From: Crotophaga sulcirostris
Taxonomy: Eukaryota; Chordata; Aves; Cuculiformes; Crotophagidae
Assembly (NCBI GenBank): GCA_013397455.1
Contig: VYZB01000521.1
Coordinates: forward strand, 1 to 64,000
DNA length: 64,000 nucleotides
Direction of reading: 5' to 3'
Under the pieces are notes generated by a model. That model was not told where the DNA came from. It made no database searches and worked only from the letters and a program-made list of their open reading frames with translations. This document shows, piece by piece, positions 52,166 through 64,000 of the stretch (its first letter is position 1; every line of letters starts with the position of its first letter). The position numbers and the translations under genes are program-made.

Positions 52166-54765
52166 GTGGTTGTCCTATCAAATGCATTGTAAACACTGAA
52201 GTCCATGTCTGTTTTTTTCAAAGGTGCGCATGCACAAACGTCCAATTTCTGCCCTTCTTTAGAAAAGGGGATGATGCAGAGAAGACAGTGAGTATATTTG
52301 TCAGGGGGGAGGTGTTACTGCTAAGCATTGTAATACTGAGTATTAGTCTGTTGTAAAAATTATTTCCCAAGTTACTACTCGGTTACCTCATGGGTTTTTT
52401 TTCCTTAGTTGAGGTTCCTCAGTTTTCCTGCCCACCTTCTCCTGTGGTTGCAGTGCTGTCACCATTACTCTACCCCCTTCCATGCCTTTTTTCCATGCAG
52501 CTTTTGCTGGCTATGGCCTCTGAAATGAAATTCTGAAATGACTTCCCCTGGCTGTGCAGCAGTTACGTTGTTGCCGTTCAAAATGAGTGACAAAGAGTTG
52601 GGTATTGCTTTGTTACAGTTCAGTAAAAGGATGGGATATGAGTGAGCACCTGCTGTGCTCAGAAGGCTTCTAGTAAGAATAACAATTGTGTGCATGTCCA
52701 ACCCTGTCCAAAATGTCACAGTCAGGGCAAGTTGTTAGGCTTTTGTGGCAATTGACTGCGGGGAAATAAGTAATGCATGTTTCTAGAAGCAGGGGAGCAA
52801 AGAGGAGCGAGTGAACTGAAAGGTCAACAGAATTGTTTCTAGACCTCTTTAAAAGATTTCGCATAAGAAGCTGCTAAAAGCTGTTTGTTCCAAATTGATT
52901 CCTTCCTGGTGTTCCCAGCTGTTATCATGGAGCAACTGTTGTCTTATTTTCAATTAATTGTGATCCTTGCACTGGCTGAAAAGAAATGGGAAAACCTAAA
53001 CAATCAGTGAAGAACTCCCCCATTGTGTTTTCTTTTTCTTTCTGTTGATAAGATGCTCAGAGTAGGAGTTATTTTCTCTTTAAGGCAGACCTGACTTTGC
53101 TGCATGAATTTATCTTAAAAACCACTCAGAATTATTGTGGTTTTTTTTCTTTCTTTATAGTGCTGGCTGGTTCCTGGTGTGTTTTTTATAGTACTCTCAA
53201 ACAAGCTAAAGGCTGGGGCTTTTATTCTGTGGCTTTCAGTTCTGACACTGAAGCATTTCCAGATTCCTAAGGCAGGGGTGGAGCATAAAGTGCTGGCATT
53301 GTGTTAGCAGTTGATGTGTTCCTCCTCCTGTTAGCAGTTGTGAAAAACTTAATTCTGGTGCGTTTTCCATTGATCTGAAGCTTAGTGGAGATCCCTTTTA
53401 TTAGAATTTCCAGAAGTTAGTTGAAAGTAGCAGGAAAATGACCTTAGAGTGGATCCTCTTTCTCCATGAAAGAGTCTTTAGGATACTGCACCTCCAGTGC
53501 TTCCTCTAGGGAGGGGAAATCTGCCTGGTGTGTGGTGGGGCAGGTGGGGGTGGGCGTGGGTACACAACTAGGTCCCAGCAGGAATGAATGGTGTTGGGTC
53601 TCAGCCAGAAAATGTCTTTGCCTGCATCTGCAGACCCTGATTTTGATAAAACACAAACCAAGCCCAGGCGTGGTGCCTGGCCCGAGGACAAGCAGTATGG
53701 CAGGGTCCCCACGGCTGGATCCTCCCATCTTCCCCGAGCCACGGGGCGGTGGTTGAACCCACTTAGGAACAGCCGGCCTGGTCTGGGTTCAGGGGGAGCC
53801 CTGGCCGCAAACGGTGCAGGTGCCCAGGACTACTGGAGTCACAGCCCCCCTTCTCCTTCACTTTCCTTGCCCACACACCTGCCAGCCAAACACAACAGCC
53901 ATCAGCTGGCTGTGCTGCTGTTGACAGTAATAGGAAAAAGAGAAAAAGAATGGATAATGGGAGAGTCGTGCCCAGAAGGCATGAGACAGCAGGATGCTGA
54001 CGTATTTTAGGCACCAAGTTTAATTTGAGGTGATATGAGTTTCCTCTGCTGGGCTCATCAGCTCAGGGAAGAGGCAGAAGCAGCAGAGCAAAAGGGAGGG
54101 GCTGGGCTGCATGGATGGGAGAGCAGGGAGGAGAAGGAGGGCTGGGATGGGAGGAAGGCACAAGAGATCTCTGTGAGCCATTGGGCCCATTTGTCTAACT
54201 CTGTCCATATGTGCCTGACATTAGGTCATGAAGATCTGGGACCTAAACGGGCAATAAGTGGCTCCTTGCTCTGTTCCCAAAATCCTTCAAAAGCCTGAAG
54301 TGCTTCACATCAATTGTTGAACTTATAGAGCTGCCATTAACAAAAAAAAAAAATTACCAGACTGGGACTGGGTTTGGTTTTCCCTCATTGTTTTGTTGAG
54401 GAGGTTCCTGCCTCTTGCAAGCATCTGCTTTTAATGTGTGACATAATTGCTGAGTTGGTAGAGCAGCTTCTTTAAATGAAAATTAAGGCTTGGATATGGT
54501 AACTTCAAAGAGAAAAGAGACAAAGCATTTCCTTGTGTGCCAAAGTGTACATGGTATTCACAGAGTTATTTCTGTATCATCTGGTGAAATTGTAAAATAC
54601 TGTTATCCACACATGGAAGTTATCAAGATACAGTTATTTCCAAGTGATTCTTAAGGGAGGCACCCTGGGTGTGTGCCAGTTCAGGAGATTCAAACCCACC
54701 AGTCCCCTGTGTTTGTTTGCATTGATCTTTTTTGTTTGCATTCTCTTATTTAAATGTTTTTTACT

Positions 54766-55492
54766 AGGGACTCTTCAATGCCTTTTAGGATAGCTGCCTG
54801 GAGGAGAGGGACCTGGGGGTGTGTTGGTTGGCTGCCGGCTGAACATGAGCCAGCAGTGGCCCAGGTGGCCAAGAGACCAGTGGCATCTTGGCCTGTGTCA
54901 GGAATGGTGTGCCTAGCAGGAGCAGGGAAGGGATCCTTCCCCTGTACTCGTTGCTGATGAGGCTTCATCTCGAATACTGTGTTCAGTTTTGGGCCTCTCA
55001 GTACAAGAAGGACATTGAGGAGCTGGAGCAGATCCAGAGGAGGGTAGCAAGGCTGGGGAAGGGTCTGGAGAACAAGTCTTATGAGGAGCAGCTGAGGGAA
55101 CTGGGGTTGTTTAGCCTGGAGAAGAGGAGGCTGAGGGGAGACCTTATCACTGTCTGCAACTCCCTGAAAGGAGATTGTAGCGAGGTGGGGGTTGGTCTCT
55201 TCTCCCCGGTAGCCAGTGACAGAACAAGGGGAAATGGCCTCAAGATGTGCCAGGGGAGATTTAGGTTGGATATTCAGAGGAATTTCTTCACCAAAAGGGC
55301 TGTCAGGCACTGGCACAGACTGCTCAGGGAGTGGTTGAGTCACCATCCCCGGAGGTGTTTAAAAGATGGGTAGATGTCCTACCTGCAGACATGGTCTAGT
55401 GATGGACTTAGCAGGGCTGGATCAGTGGTTGAACTCAATGATCTTAAAGGTCTTTTCCAAGCGAAACCATTCTGTGATTCTGTGATACACAG
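54766..55492 (+). repeat. CR1 LINE 3' fragment, long
   Basis: About 730 bp: GAGAGGGACCTGGGGGTGTTG-like start, ACATGAGCCAGCAGTGGCCCAGG, GATGAGGCTTCATCTCGAATAC, GAAGAGGAGGCTGAGGGGAGACC, and the terminal CATTCTGTGATTCTGTGATAC. The 161-codon plus-strand frame inside it (54888-55373) is CR1-derived, including the end of the reverse-transcriptase ORF, and not a host gene. Confidence 0.95.
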
Positions 55493-55559
55493 TGCTGATG
55501 ATTCACCTTTAACAAGTGTGTGAGTAGTAGCTCCTAACTGAGCAGTATTAAGTACTATC

Positions 55560-55770
55560 AGCTTAAAACCATTACCCCTCGTCCTATCCCTGCACTCCTT
55601 GATAAAGAGCCCCTCCCTAGCTTTCCTGTAGCCCCTTCAGGTACTGGAAGGCCACTATAAGGTCTCCCCGGAGTCTTCTCTTCTGTAGGCTGAACAAGCT
55701 CAAATCCCTCAGGCTGTCTTCATATGGGAGGTGCTCCAGCCCTCTGATCATCTCCGTGGCCCTTCACGGA
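55560..55770 (-). repeat. CR1 LINE internal fragment
   Basis: AAAACCATTACCCCTCGTCC, GATAAAGAGCCCCTCCCTAG, GGTACTGGAAGGCCACTATAAGG and GGAGGTGCTCCAGCCCTCTG, read leftward. It lacks the 3' end and lies 70 bp from the end of an opposite-orientation copy. Confidence 0.9.
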
Positions 55771-55934
55771 ACTTCATGATATTTGCTTCAGGTGGGTCTT
55801 CAGCACGGCAGAAGTGAAAGGCAAAAACACTGAAGAACATTTTTTAAAATCAGCAAAGTAATTCAGTAAATAAGGGCAAGGAGTCTATCCCAAATGACAT
55901 GACTGCTATGATGGCAGCATCTCCCACCCAAAAG

Positions 55935-56020
55935 GGCACCCCTGCCCACGGCAGGGACGTTGGAACTGGATGATCTTTAAGGTCCCTTCCAGCCCAAACA
56001 ATTCAATGATTCTATGACAC
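55935..56020 (+). repeat. CR1 LINE 3' end
   Basis: CCCCTGCCCACGGCAGGGACG, then GAACTGGATGATCTTTAAGG and ATTCAATGATTCTATGACAC. Rightward, only ~85 bp. Confidence 0.9.
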
Positions 56021-59000
56021 AGGACCAGGGACAGCAAATAAAAGCAACTTCCAGCTGCGCACTTAAAGTCTCCCAGTTCAGGTATAAATGCCGTGTCACT
56101 TGAAATATGTAACTAAAATGTGGTCACCACAGTATGAAACAGCAAATTAGGAGGAGTATGTACTAATTTTACTCCTCTTTGCAACCTCTGCGAAGACAAA
56201 CAGTTGCTCTGATCAGAGTTTTATGTCCCATTACTGGTGAGAAATGTGTAGCACAGATAAAGGGGCCTGGGGACAGACAAGTTAGTTTGTTTCTGCAGCG
56301 TCCAATTCCTTTATCCAGCCATGAAATCCCAACCCACCCAGATGCCCAAGTTCCCTGTGTAATGTAACAGCGGGAGAAGCAATCTGGGGAGCAGGAAGCT
56401 GCCTGGAGCCAGCCAGAAGGAAAAGCTAAGCACTGGGGGAGAAGGGAAAGAGTCCAAAAGTCTCACCTCTAGCCAGCTGGAAAGCATTTCTGCTACGGGG
56501 AAGCAGACTCTGTTGCTTTGGGGCGAGAACATGGACTGCAGGGCCTGGGCAGTGCTGTGTCAGAGGACGAGCCCGCTCTTACTCTTACTTTATTCAAAAC
56601 CAGCAGCAACAGCCATGTTTCGCCAGCCAAGCAGCTAAAACTCGTCCAAAGTGTCTCTCAAGTGGATGCAGTGAGATCAAGTTCTGTACAAATGTTGACA
56701 ATAACTGGTAATTCTTTTGTTGTCTGGCTTGACAGCTCCCAGGTTGCTTCAGATGGCTCAGCAGTACCTTTCTACAGCAACTTCACCTTCCTAACCTTCT
56801 AATAGCAGCACAAATACAAGAAATGGATCTCAGTAACTGATCTTTCATTAATAACTGCATAACTAATCTGTACTATTTATACTAATACATTTATATTGTA
56901 ACCTAAGCAGGTGAAACTTTAAACTGTTAAATTGAAATTTCAAGTCTTCTTGTTTCAAGACAGTCATTTTGGAGAGTTGCTTGCAGGCTCTGAATGTTTT
57001 CCTTCTGGAGCAGACAGCATATAAAGTCAATATATGAAGTCTCCTCCCTACTCAGGCAAAGTGCAATGAAGAAATAATTACAAAGCTGCTACTAAAATGA
57101 AAAAAAAACAAGGTGCTTTGTTAGCCAGGAACCAAGCTCTTTCAGGCAGCTCCGTCCTAGAAGTCAGCTGCTGTCTCTGATGCTGCACAGGCTGGGCCAG
57201 ATTAAGTATTAGATTAGATTAGCAGCATGAAGGATGCGTCTCTGCCCAGCAGATTTAAACTCTCAATCTTTCATACAAAAGCAAATCAGGTGCCATTGCT
57301 CCTGATGAATGGATCCTCTGGCCCAGTGTGCTGCAATAAGATATTCCAGGAAATGATCCTGGCAATTTGCCTGGAAGATTTCCTAAACCAGTGTAGCTGA
57401 CTCCCTTGGAGCTGCTGTGCTCTGCCTCGCCTCTCTGCCTGCCTCTGCAGCCATACTTGGAGACTAAAATTTAATAAACTTAGTGTATCTGGCACCACTT
57501 TGGAAACTATTGCCCTTAGGAGAAAACTGCCCTCGGTCCCCAGAGCATTTGGCCTTGGACGTCAGCACAAGATGAACTGGCACTGAGTTTCCAGAAAGCT
57601 TCCCATTAAATTTTTATGGACTGAGGGTCAGAGGTGACTTTGCAGTCCATTATGATGCCAATTTCACAAATCAATAGGTAAACAGATCAATATTCAAGGG
57701 CTTAAGTATAATTTTTTTCAGCATTTTAAAGGGGGGAAAAGAATGAATGATTACGCCAGAACAACATCACTGTTTTTTCACAGAGAAGAAATCAGTCTGT
57801 GTTCTCAAATAGGCACACGTCTTCAACTGTACCTTAGCCAAAAGGCATCCTTCCACCACTGCTCTTTTCACCAAATCAATTTGACAGGAGAATGCAAAAG
57901 TAACCACTGTCTGCATTATCAGTGCCCAACTTCTTCCCATAGGACTGTTTGGGCCCTTATTTAAAAAAAAAAAAAAAAAGTTGTCCATAACTTTATTCAT
58001 CCTACAATCTACCTACTGGCTTTTTGTTTACAAACATAAGAAATTCACTTCAAATTTAAGTGAAGAACTACTTCTACCTGATACAAATCAAAACTGAAAA
58101 AAAGTCTTGCCTGGACCATTTAGGAATTCAGCAACTTAAAACCAAGTTGTCTTTATCACTGTAAATATAACTGAAGCAGCAAGTCTGTGTGACTTAACTG
58201 GAATATTAATCACATTCAGAGCTCTGCAAAATGAAGAATTTTATAGCCATAAGCAAGGCTGCTGCCAGCTCTTATCACAACAGCAAGGGGCTGGGGAAAA
58301 CAGTAGCCTTTGGCTCTCCCCTTTGCTCTCCTTGTTGCTTTGCATTGAGGAACCTCCTGTGCGTGTGCAGCTGCCCATATGCTCCCTTCTCCTGCTGAAG
58401 GCAAGAGAGAAATCACCTCTAGATGCTTACAACATGTTAATGAACCTTATCTTGAAACTCTTAATCTGACACAATTCACAGAGTATACAGGGTGCAGTTC
58501 AAGGAAGATGGCTATTTAAAGTATAGCCCACTTAATTCATACTGATTTTTAACTCCAGGCAGATCAGCATGGGTCACTAAATACTTCTGATGTACTGCCT
58601 CATGCCAAGACTCCCTCTGTGTTCTGGCTACACCATCCAGCCACATATTTTAGTGTTCAGTAGAGATCAGAGCTGAGGAATAAATAAAATGGTAAAGATG
58701 CGTATGTACCTCAGCAAGACTGGTAAAGGCAGAGCCTCAGCTCCCATTAAGCCTGTAATGAAAATGGGATGTGGAAGAACGCCATCTGAATTAGCCTTTC
58801 CTGTAACTGCATTTTGACTGGAGAGAACAGTGTTTCTGTGCTTTTAAAGATACCATGAGCCCTCTATAAAGAAAGATCAGAAGGATCAAGTGACACAGAA
58901 ATTCATTAAAAAAATTAATGTAGTAAAATTTGCTTGTTTGGAAAGACACCTAAAAAAAGTCACAGTGCTTGGAAAGAGATCTTTGAACATCACTGCTATT

Positions 59001-59325
59001 TCAAGAAACCTTTCTCAAAGTTTTAGCATAGGCTGCCACTGCCATCTTGATCTCAATTTGGGGTTATGTTCGTTGAAACAAAACATTCAAAGAACCAGAG
59101 ACATCAGTTTTCTGGAAGCAGATGGGATACAGCAGGAATGGTCACTCTTAGTTTGGGTCTAAGGTACTTCTAAACTTCAAGTACTCAAAACCAGAAAGGT
59201 GAGAACACATATCAGCTGTCAACAAAAATGAAGACTCCACAGTGGTTGTGCTGCTACCACTATAAATTAGGCAAATATTTCTTCAGACCATGTTTGTTTT
59301 ACTAGCACTACGGTACCCTGCAAAC

Positions 59326-61415
59326 TTTATTAGGTGAATGGTTTCAGAGAGAGATCAAAGTGCTGTCCTATTATTTCTACATAAGTACTTTCAGGAAGGA
59401 GCAAGTTGGTTGCAGTTTTGGCCCTGGACCTCAAGGAGTGAGAGAAGGGAAGAAAAAGAGAAAACCAAATCAATATTAGCTCCTTTGCTCAGATTATGGT
59501 CTGTAAACCACAAACTTGAAACGCTTTCTCCAAAACTCACTGAAGAAACAACAACAGACTGAAAAATGCAGCTGGTCTCAAGCAAATATGGTGGATGACC
59601 TCAGCCCCTTTCTGCACATCCAACTGCCAAATCTCTCCTAGCTTCTCCTTAGCTGTGATCGCAGCTTTTTCCATTGCAAATTTGGGAACATCAAGAACAG
59701 GGTATGACGGCCTGAAATAAACGGAATACAAACAGAAGGGGCTCGTGTCGGGATTGCGTTATTCATTTAATGAAAAACTCCATTTGTTCAGTCATAGCTG
59801 CTCAAGATTGACAGACTGCTACAAACCCAGAACATCTGCCCAGATTGCCACAAAAGAACACTGGATTGCCTCCACAGGCTCTGGCAGCACAATGCTGATG
59901 TGTAAGAAATACTGTTCAAATCTGCACATACGTAAAATTTTGGTTTAGCAAAGAACTGGCTGTTTCAGGCTTCTGGGATGTCTTAGTTTAAACTATTTTC
60001 CCAATATTAGACTTTTTTTTTTTTTAAAAAAAGGCAAAAATAAGACAAAAACAGCAAGAAATTATATGGCAACAGATTCAAAGTTTGGTTTGCTTAAATT
60101 AATAACAGGTATGTGGAAAGATAGTTATTATATTACATTTCAGTCTACTGCAAACAGTAAAAATATCAAAAGGTCCCCAAATTCAGTCTGAATAAGATAT
60201 ATTACTAAACCCACCACCCCTATCCTAACAGGCTAAGACATTGCATCTAACAAAATTACCCACCCAATATTTAAAGAAACAGCGATATGACTAAGAATAG
60301 CTCACTAAATATACAGAACTACATTATCTAAGTAGAGTTTATTGCAAAACCAGGAAAGAGACAGCATGAAGTCTGCCTTCCATTTCAGGTTTGTATCACT
60401 TGAGCTCAAGTTTCAGTCACTCGCACACACACGCACACGCAGCCTGTACACAGAAAGTCGCTAACACAGTCGAGTTCCCACAGTGTCACAAGAAACCTTA
60501 AAACATTTCAGTAAAAAGTTAAAATGAGATCTTTTACCACAAGAACTATAAAATCCCACCCCTCCGCCCCGCCCCTTCCTTGAATTTCTAAGTTTTGGAT
60601 TCTAAAAACAATACATAAAAAGGAAGAATTCTTTCAGTAGCACAAAGACTACCTTAAATATATCAAAGTCAGTCTCAGGAGAGTTAATGCAACTGAAAAA
60701 AAAAATGAAATGAAGACCTGTGTCGCACACAGTCAAGTGTTTTCATCAACAGTGCTGATAAGCTCCAAGTCTCTAAATGTAGTAGAGCATTGCTTGTTTT
60801 TGATTCACTTTTAATTCTGAAGTTACAATAAAAAAACCAGTTTTCGCAAATCTTTTGAGCTGCTCGTTTCATGAGGAAAAAGTCCCTTTCAAAAGTTCAA
60901 TAAATATGCTGACATGTAAAGTCAGTTGAGGTTGTCATGCAAGACAAGTTACATCATCAAGACCAACTCAATCTTTATAATAAAGGCAACTTGCATTCAA
61001 AAATTAACTTTACCCTTACAATTTTATTCAAAGGGTAAACATGAATTAACCCAGCTGTTTACCTGAATTACAAAAGTAACATGATTCAATATGAAAATAA
61101 GAAACTGTCTACAAATCTCTGACAGTAATAAATTGCAATATACAATGCATACAGGAGTTATACAGAGCAACAAACTCTTGTACAAAACAAAAATACTTTA
61201 ATACCTTTAAAATCCAATTTTTTTTTTTTAAAATCATCATGAAAAAGATTTGAGTCAGAATTCACACCTCAAATTAGTCAAGCCTTCTGGTAGCTACATT
61301 ACAGCTATTTAATATACAAAGAGATAATTCTCTTCACCAGTCATTAAAACTGCCTCTTCGTTAGAGTTGCACAGCTTTTTCGTCTCGCGTTCCCAGATCC
61401 AAAGTTTTCTTCAAA
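59326..61415 (-). other. NFYB: NFYB 3' untranslated region, extent uncertain
   Basis: AT-rich sequence following the NFYB stop on the minus strand. Minus-strand AATAAA signals (TTTATT on plus) at 61023, 60338, 59326 and 57992 are candidate ends. A 3'UTR of ~2.1 kb to 59326 is near the human length as I recall it. The chosen end is a guess among these. Confidence 0.45.
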
Positions 61416-61448
61416 TCATGAGAACTGAATTTGTTGAACACCAGAAAT
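61416..61448 (-). CDS. NFYB: NFYB last exon, coding part
   Basis: Eleven codons, ISGVQQIQFS and stop, identical to the human C-terminus. The exon is continuous with the 3'UTR. Confidence 0.95.
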   Translation of the reverse strand: MSGVQQIQFS

Positions 61449-61741
61449 CTAGAGAAAGAAAACGCAAGCTTACATTAGAGTGCAGCTTTTCTGAAACTGC
61501 ATCGCAGTTAAGTAGCCTTGAATTGTCACAGTGTTGGGAGTGTCATGACAGCTGCCACCAAAGGCCTAAATAAAATTCATTCTCATCTTTCAGAACCGGG
61601 CAGTCAAATTAGTGTTTGAATTTCAGCAGCAGAAGGGAGAGTAGGGGACGGGATACCATACCTGTTGATATGATGTTGTGTAGACCATAACATTCTGCTG
61701 TTGGCCATCTGTAGTTATTAAGCCTGCTGGCAACTGGTTAG
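61416..61741 (-). CDS. NFYB: Nuclear transcription factor Y subunit beta, C-terminal two exons
   Basis: NF-YB pairs with NF-YC through a histone fold; with NF-YA the trimer binds CCAAT boxes. Only the last 37 residues or so are in the window: exon 61662-61741 and exon 61416-61448. They encode (A)NQLPAGLITTDGQQQNVMVY, TTSYQQ and ISGVQQIQFS, matching human NFYB residues up to the C-terminus almost exactly. Acceptor TTTCAG and donor GTATGG for the first, acceptor CTCTAG for the second; the TGA is at 61418-61416. The DNA-binding histone-fold exons lie beyond 64000, so nothing can be said about them. Confidence 0.95.
61662..61741 (-). CDS. NFYB: NFYB penultimate exon
   Basis: Encodes NQLPAGLITTDGQQQNVMVY and TTSYQQ, the Gln-containing C-terminal tail. 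Its first two bases complete an Ala codon, where human has Thr. Confidence 0.95.
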
Positions 61742-64000
61742 CTGAAAGAAAGAGCATTTTAAGAAAAGTTAGATGGGAACTGCACGACACACGGAGCCTT
61801 TGATGCATCTGTCACCATTAAATAGTACTTAGTTGTGGTTCACTTGGGGGCTATGGAGCAGTTCCTCTCCTGACAGCTACCATCCCACACAGCGTACAGT
61901 TGTGCTTGTTACTGAGTGTTACAAGTAAACAAGTTTATTCCCATTAGCACTTCAGAAAAAAAATCAAATTAACTCTGCCTCAGATTATCTAAAATTAAGA
62001 CTGCACCTTGTTCTTCCCCTGTACATATCTGAAGCAGAACATACACAGCTGTGCACTGGCAAATGGAGTGGAGTTTGCCATCCTGACCACTGAAAAAGCA
62101 ATCTCCAGCATCCAATAGCCCAAGAAACCTGGCGAATTCAGAGTTTGTTTTGTTCAGACGTAAGGTTAGCACTTGAGCATACACATGCATGAAGAAGTCC
62201 ATGAAAACGCAGCATGCCTTTATAAAACAGGATCCATCGGAGACTCCATAATGTGGAAGCCACACGGAAGGTGGCAGAGAACAAGCAGGCAATGACAAAA
62301 AAGGCACTGCCAGGGGCAAAGGTATCGATAGGAAGCCAAAGACCTGACGTTACGCTGGACGACTTCAGCGTGCCCTTCACGCTACGCACAAGAGCTCTGA
62401 CTTTCATAGAGGTGAGAGGAGGCCAATGAACAAAGTAAAAAGTACTTTTGAGATTCAGAAAGAGACAACACAAGGAGCAACGCTCTAAGATAAACCTTTA
62501 CAATAACGTGTACGTTGAGCTCTGAGACATCCAGAGTAGGTATGTCACAACTGCTATTTGAAGCAAAGCAGCAGAACTCTAAATTGTAAATTACATTGTT
62601 GTAGTGTAACATTCTCTGCTAGGAGAGAAACAATGTGGCTTTTTTTCTTTCTGAAGCATGTCTTCCTTCATAATTAAACTTCATGAACTTATAAATAAGA
62701 GGTATAATCCATAAAAAATTTCTCAAAACACAGCACAAACTGAGCCGCTTTCATGTGAAAGCTGATGCTTGTGGGTTTTTTGTTGGGTTTTCAGTGATTG
62801 TCCCACCAGTTTCATAACTTTCAAATACTTAATTTGCAAGTTGAAGATGCTTTAAGATGGCACTGAGAAGTAGTTCTGGCAGGTCCACAAATTTAATGCC
62901 CTTCCATGTGCGTGTTTCACACCCAGCACAGTTTAATGTGAGGCCTCTGACCCAGCCCTGGCATTAAAGACAAAGACCTAAGGGCTATGCCACAGTACCA
63001 CAGTTATTACTGCTACTCCTGCAGTGAGATTTTTGTCTTCAATACACGCAAGGTAAATAAGTTGAGCCTCTAGTCGTGCTAGAATCATACTACTTCTGAA
63101 CCAACAGTGCTATTACTTAGGAGAGAGTAGGGATAAGAGTTTACTATTTGCATTGCCTCATATTTAATTGTGAAATTAAAATAGTACTTTTTTTTAAAAA
63201 AAATAAAGCTTTCTGTAAATTCACTCAACATTTAGGTTTAGATTCTTCATTTTCAGCCAGTTTTATGAGTTTAACTTCCAGGCTAGGAGAGACCCAAAGT
63301 GTCTGTACTGTTTTATACAGCCAAAGTCATCATGCTGGGAGCAGAGTGTGTTTCAGACCCTGAACAGGTCATTTCAGTCCTTAGGCTTTGACTTTTTGCT
63401 GGTTTAGTAGTTTACTAATAAATCTTCTGTTTAAAATCATCAGCTACTTGAAAAAATAATCTTATTAATCGACATGACAAGAGCTGTACCTCCTAATTCC
63501 TCTTGTATCAGCTTCAAGATTACCAGTCCAAAACCTTCAAAAGCCAAGATGAAGACTACATGCAAGAATCCAGCATCAACAAAACCAATGCAAAGTCCCA
63601 GCAACTGTCAGGCTTTAATTCACAGTATAAGGAAGGAAAACCACAGTGAATACATAGAATACTCCTTGCCCTAAACCTTTCAGTTGCCAGTCTCTGCATT
63701 CTTTTGAATATAATACTAAACATTTTAGAATTATATGGAGATTATGTTCCTCTCTGGCTCATTTCTTAAAGATGAGCTCCTAAAGTCATGAAGTGCCATT
63801 TAGCTAACTTTGTCCTCAACAGTCTTGCAAGTAAAACAAAAGTGGCTTAAATATGTAGCTACAAAAAAAAAGGAAGGAAGTTCATTCTTAAGCAAAGATT
63901 GTAATGAAAAGTGCCAAGAAAAAACACTGGCACCAACATACGCATTCAAATATCTTCCACAGTTGACATCAGCTATTATTAGTGTGTCATCATTTATCAC
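61742..64000 (-). other. NFYB: NFYB intron, open at the window end
   Basis: More than 2.2 kb with no translation matching NFYB and no recognisable repeat. The next upstream coding exon (EELTEEAF region) is not found. Confidence 0.7.

Larger units (their letters stand above)
49255..52185 (+). other. HCFC2: HCFC2 3' untranslated region
   Basis: AT-rich non-coding DNA after the stop. Possible poly(A) signals: AATAAA at 49264 (probably too close to the stop), ATTAAA at 49978, AATAAA at 50421, 50702, 51272 and 52160. The last would give a ~2.9 kb 3'UTR. Which are used cannot be read here. A 20-bp direct tandem duplication lies near 50267-50304. Confidence 0.6.
52186..59309. other. HCFC2-NFYB intergenic region
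   Basis: About 7 kb between two tail-to-tail genes. It holds a moderately GC-rich stretch (53440-54180), several CR1 fragments, A- and T-runs, and no exon series or RNA gene that I can recognise. The longest non-repeat open frame (53588-54010, 140 codons) is low-complexity and has no recognisable domain. Confidence 0.6.

Noticed and set aside
53588..54010. 140-codon frame in the HCFC2-NFYB interval
   Set aside because: No recognisable domain, low-complexity composition, overlapping frames on both strands, no splice context or promoter seen.
54888..55373. 161-codon plus-strand frame and the 198-codon opposite frame (54750-55346)
   Set aside because: Both lie in a CR1 element; the forward one is a remnant of the CR1 ORF2 end and the reverse one is its shadow.
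61969..62612. Minus-strand frames of 76-116 codons in the NFYB intron
   Set aside because: Translations do not match NFYB and show no domain; they overlap each other in different frames.

Overview
This is a window of a vertebrate nuclear genome, almost certainly a bird. Evidence: short exons with GT-AG introns; many 3'-truncated CR1 LINEs whose ends carry the avian signature (rightward copies end in ATTCTATG-like octamers, leftward copies begin with a CATAGAAT-type sequence); no Alu, L1 or B elements; and four genes in the order and orientation TDG(+), GLT8D2(-), HCFC2(+), NFYB(-), the known vertebrate synteny block (human 12q23.3). It is one piece of a draft assembly with one gap (N at 30486-31105).

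Layout. 1-12.6 kb: TDG (thymine DNA glycosylase), nine exons from the second coding exon to the stop, then a 3'UTR of about 2 kb; the short first coding exon is not seen and probably lies upstream. 13.1-26.6 kb: GLT8D2, a Golgi-type glycosyltransferase-8 protein, complete on the minus strand with nine coding exons (350 aa), tail-to-tail with TDG. 26.7-30.4 kb: upstream flank or 5'UTR introns of GLT8D2, no coding exon seen. 30.2-32.3 kb: palindromic minisatellite, truncated CR1, assembly gap, GC-rich duplicated blocks and another CR1. The first coding exon of HCFC2 (start of the kelch domain) is absent from the readable sequence and most likely falls in the gap. 33.6-49.3 kb: HCFC2, fifteen exons from the second coding exon to the stop, then about 2.9 kb of 3'UTR with several poly(A) signals. 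52.2-59.3 kb: intergenic, rich in CR1 fragments, no convincing gene. 59.3-64 kb: 3' end of NFYB on the minus strand, its last two coding exons and part of an intron; the histone-fold exons lie beyond the window.

The four genes do not form a pathway. TDG (base-excision repair and DNA demethylation), HCFC2 (chromatin and transcription co-regulator) and NFYB (CCAAT-box factor subunit) are nuclear; GLT8D2 is a secretory-pathway membrane protein. Exon boundaries were read by hand from translation continuity and splice dinucleotides; all internal phases add up, and the reading frames stay open across every junction.

I found no undescribed biological system. The observations most worth checking are the missing HCFC2 exon 1 beside GC-rich duplicated blocks at the gap, the palindromic minisatellite, a small hAT element with recognisable ends, inverted CR1 copies around a frame-neutral HCFC2 exon, and a tandem splice acceptor in TDG.
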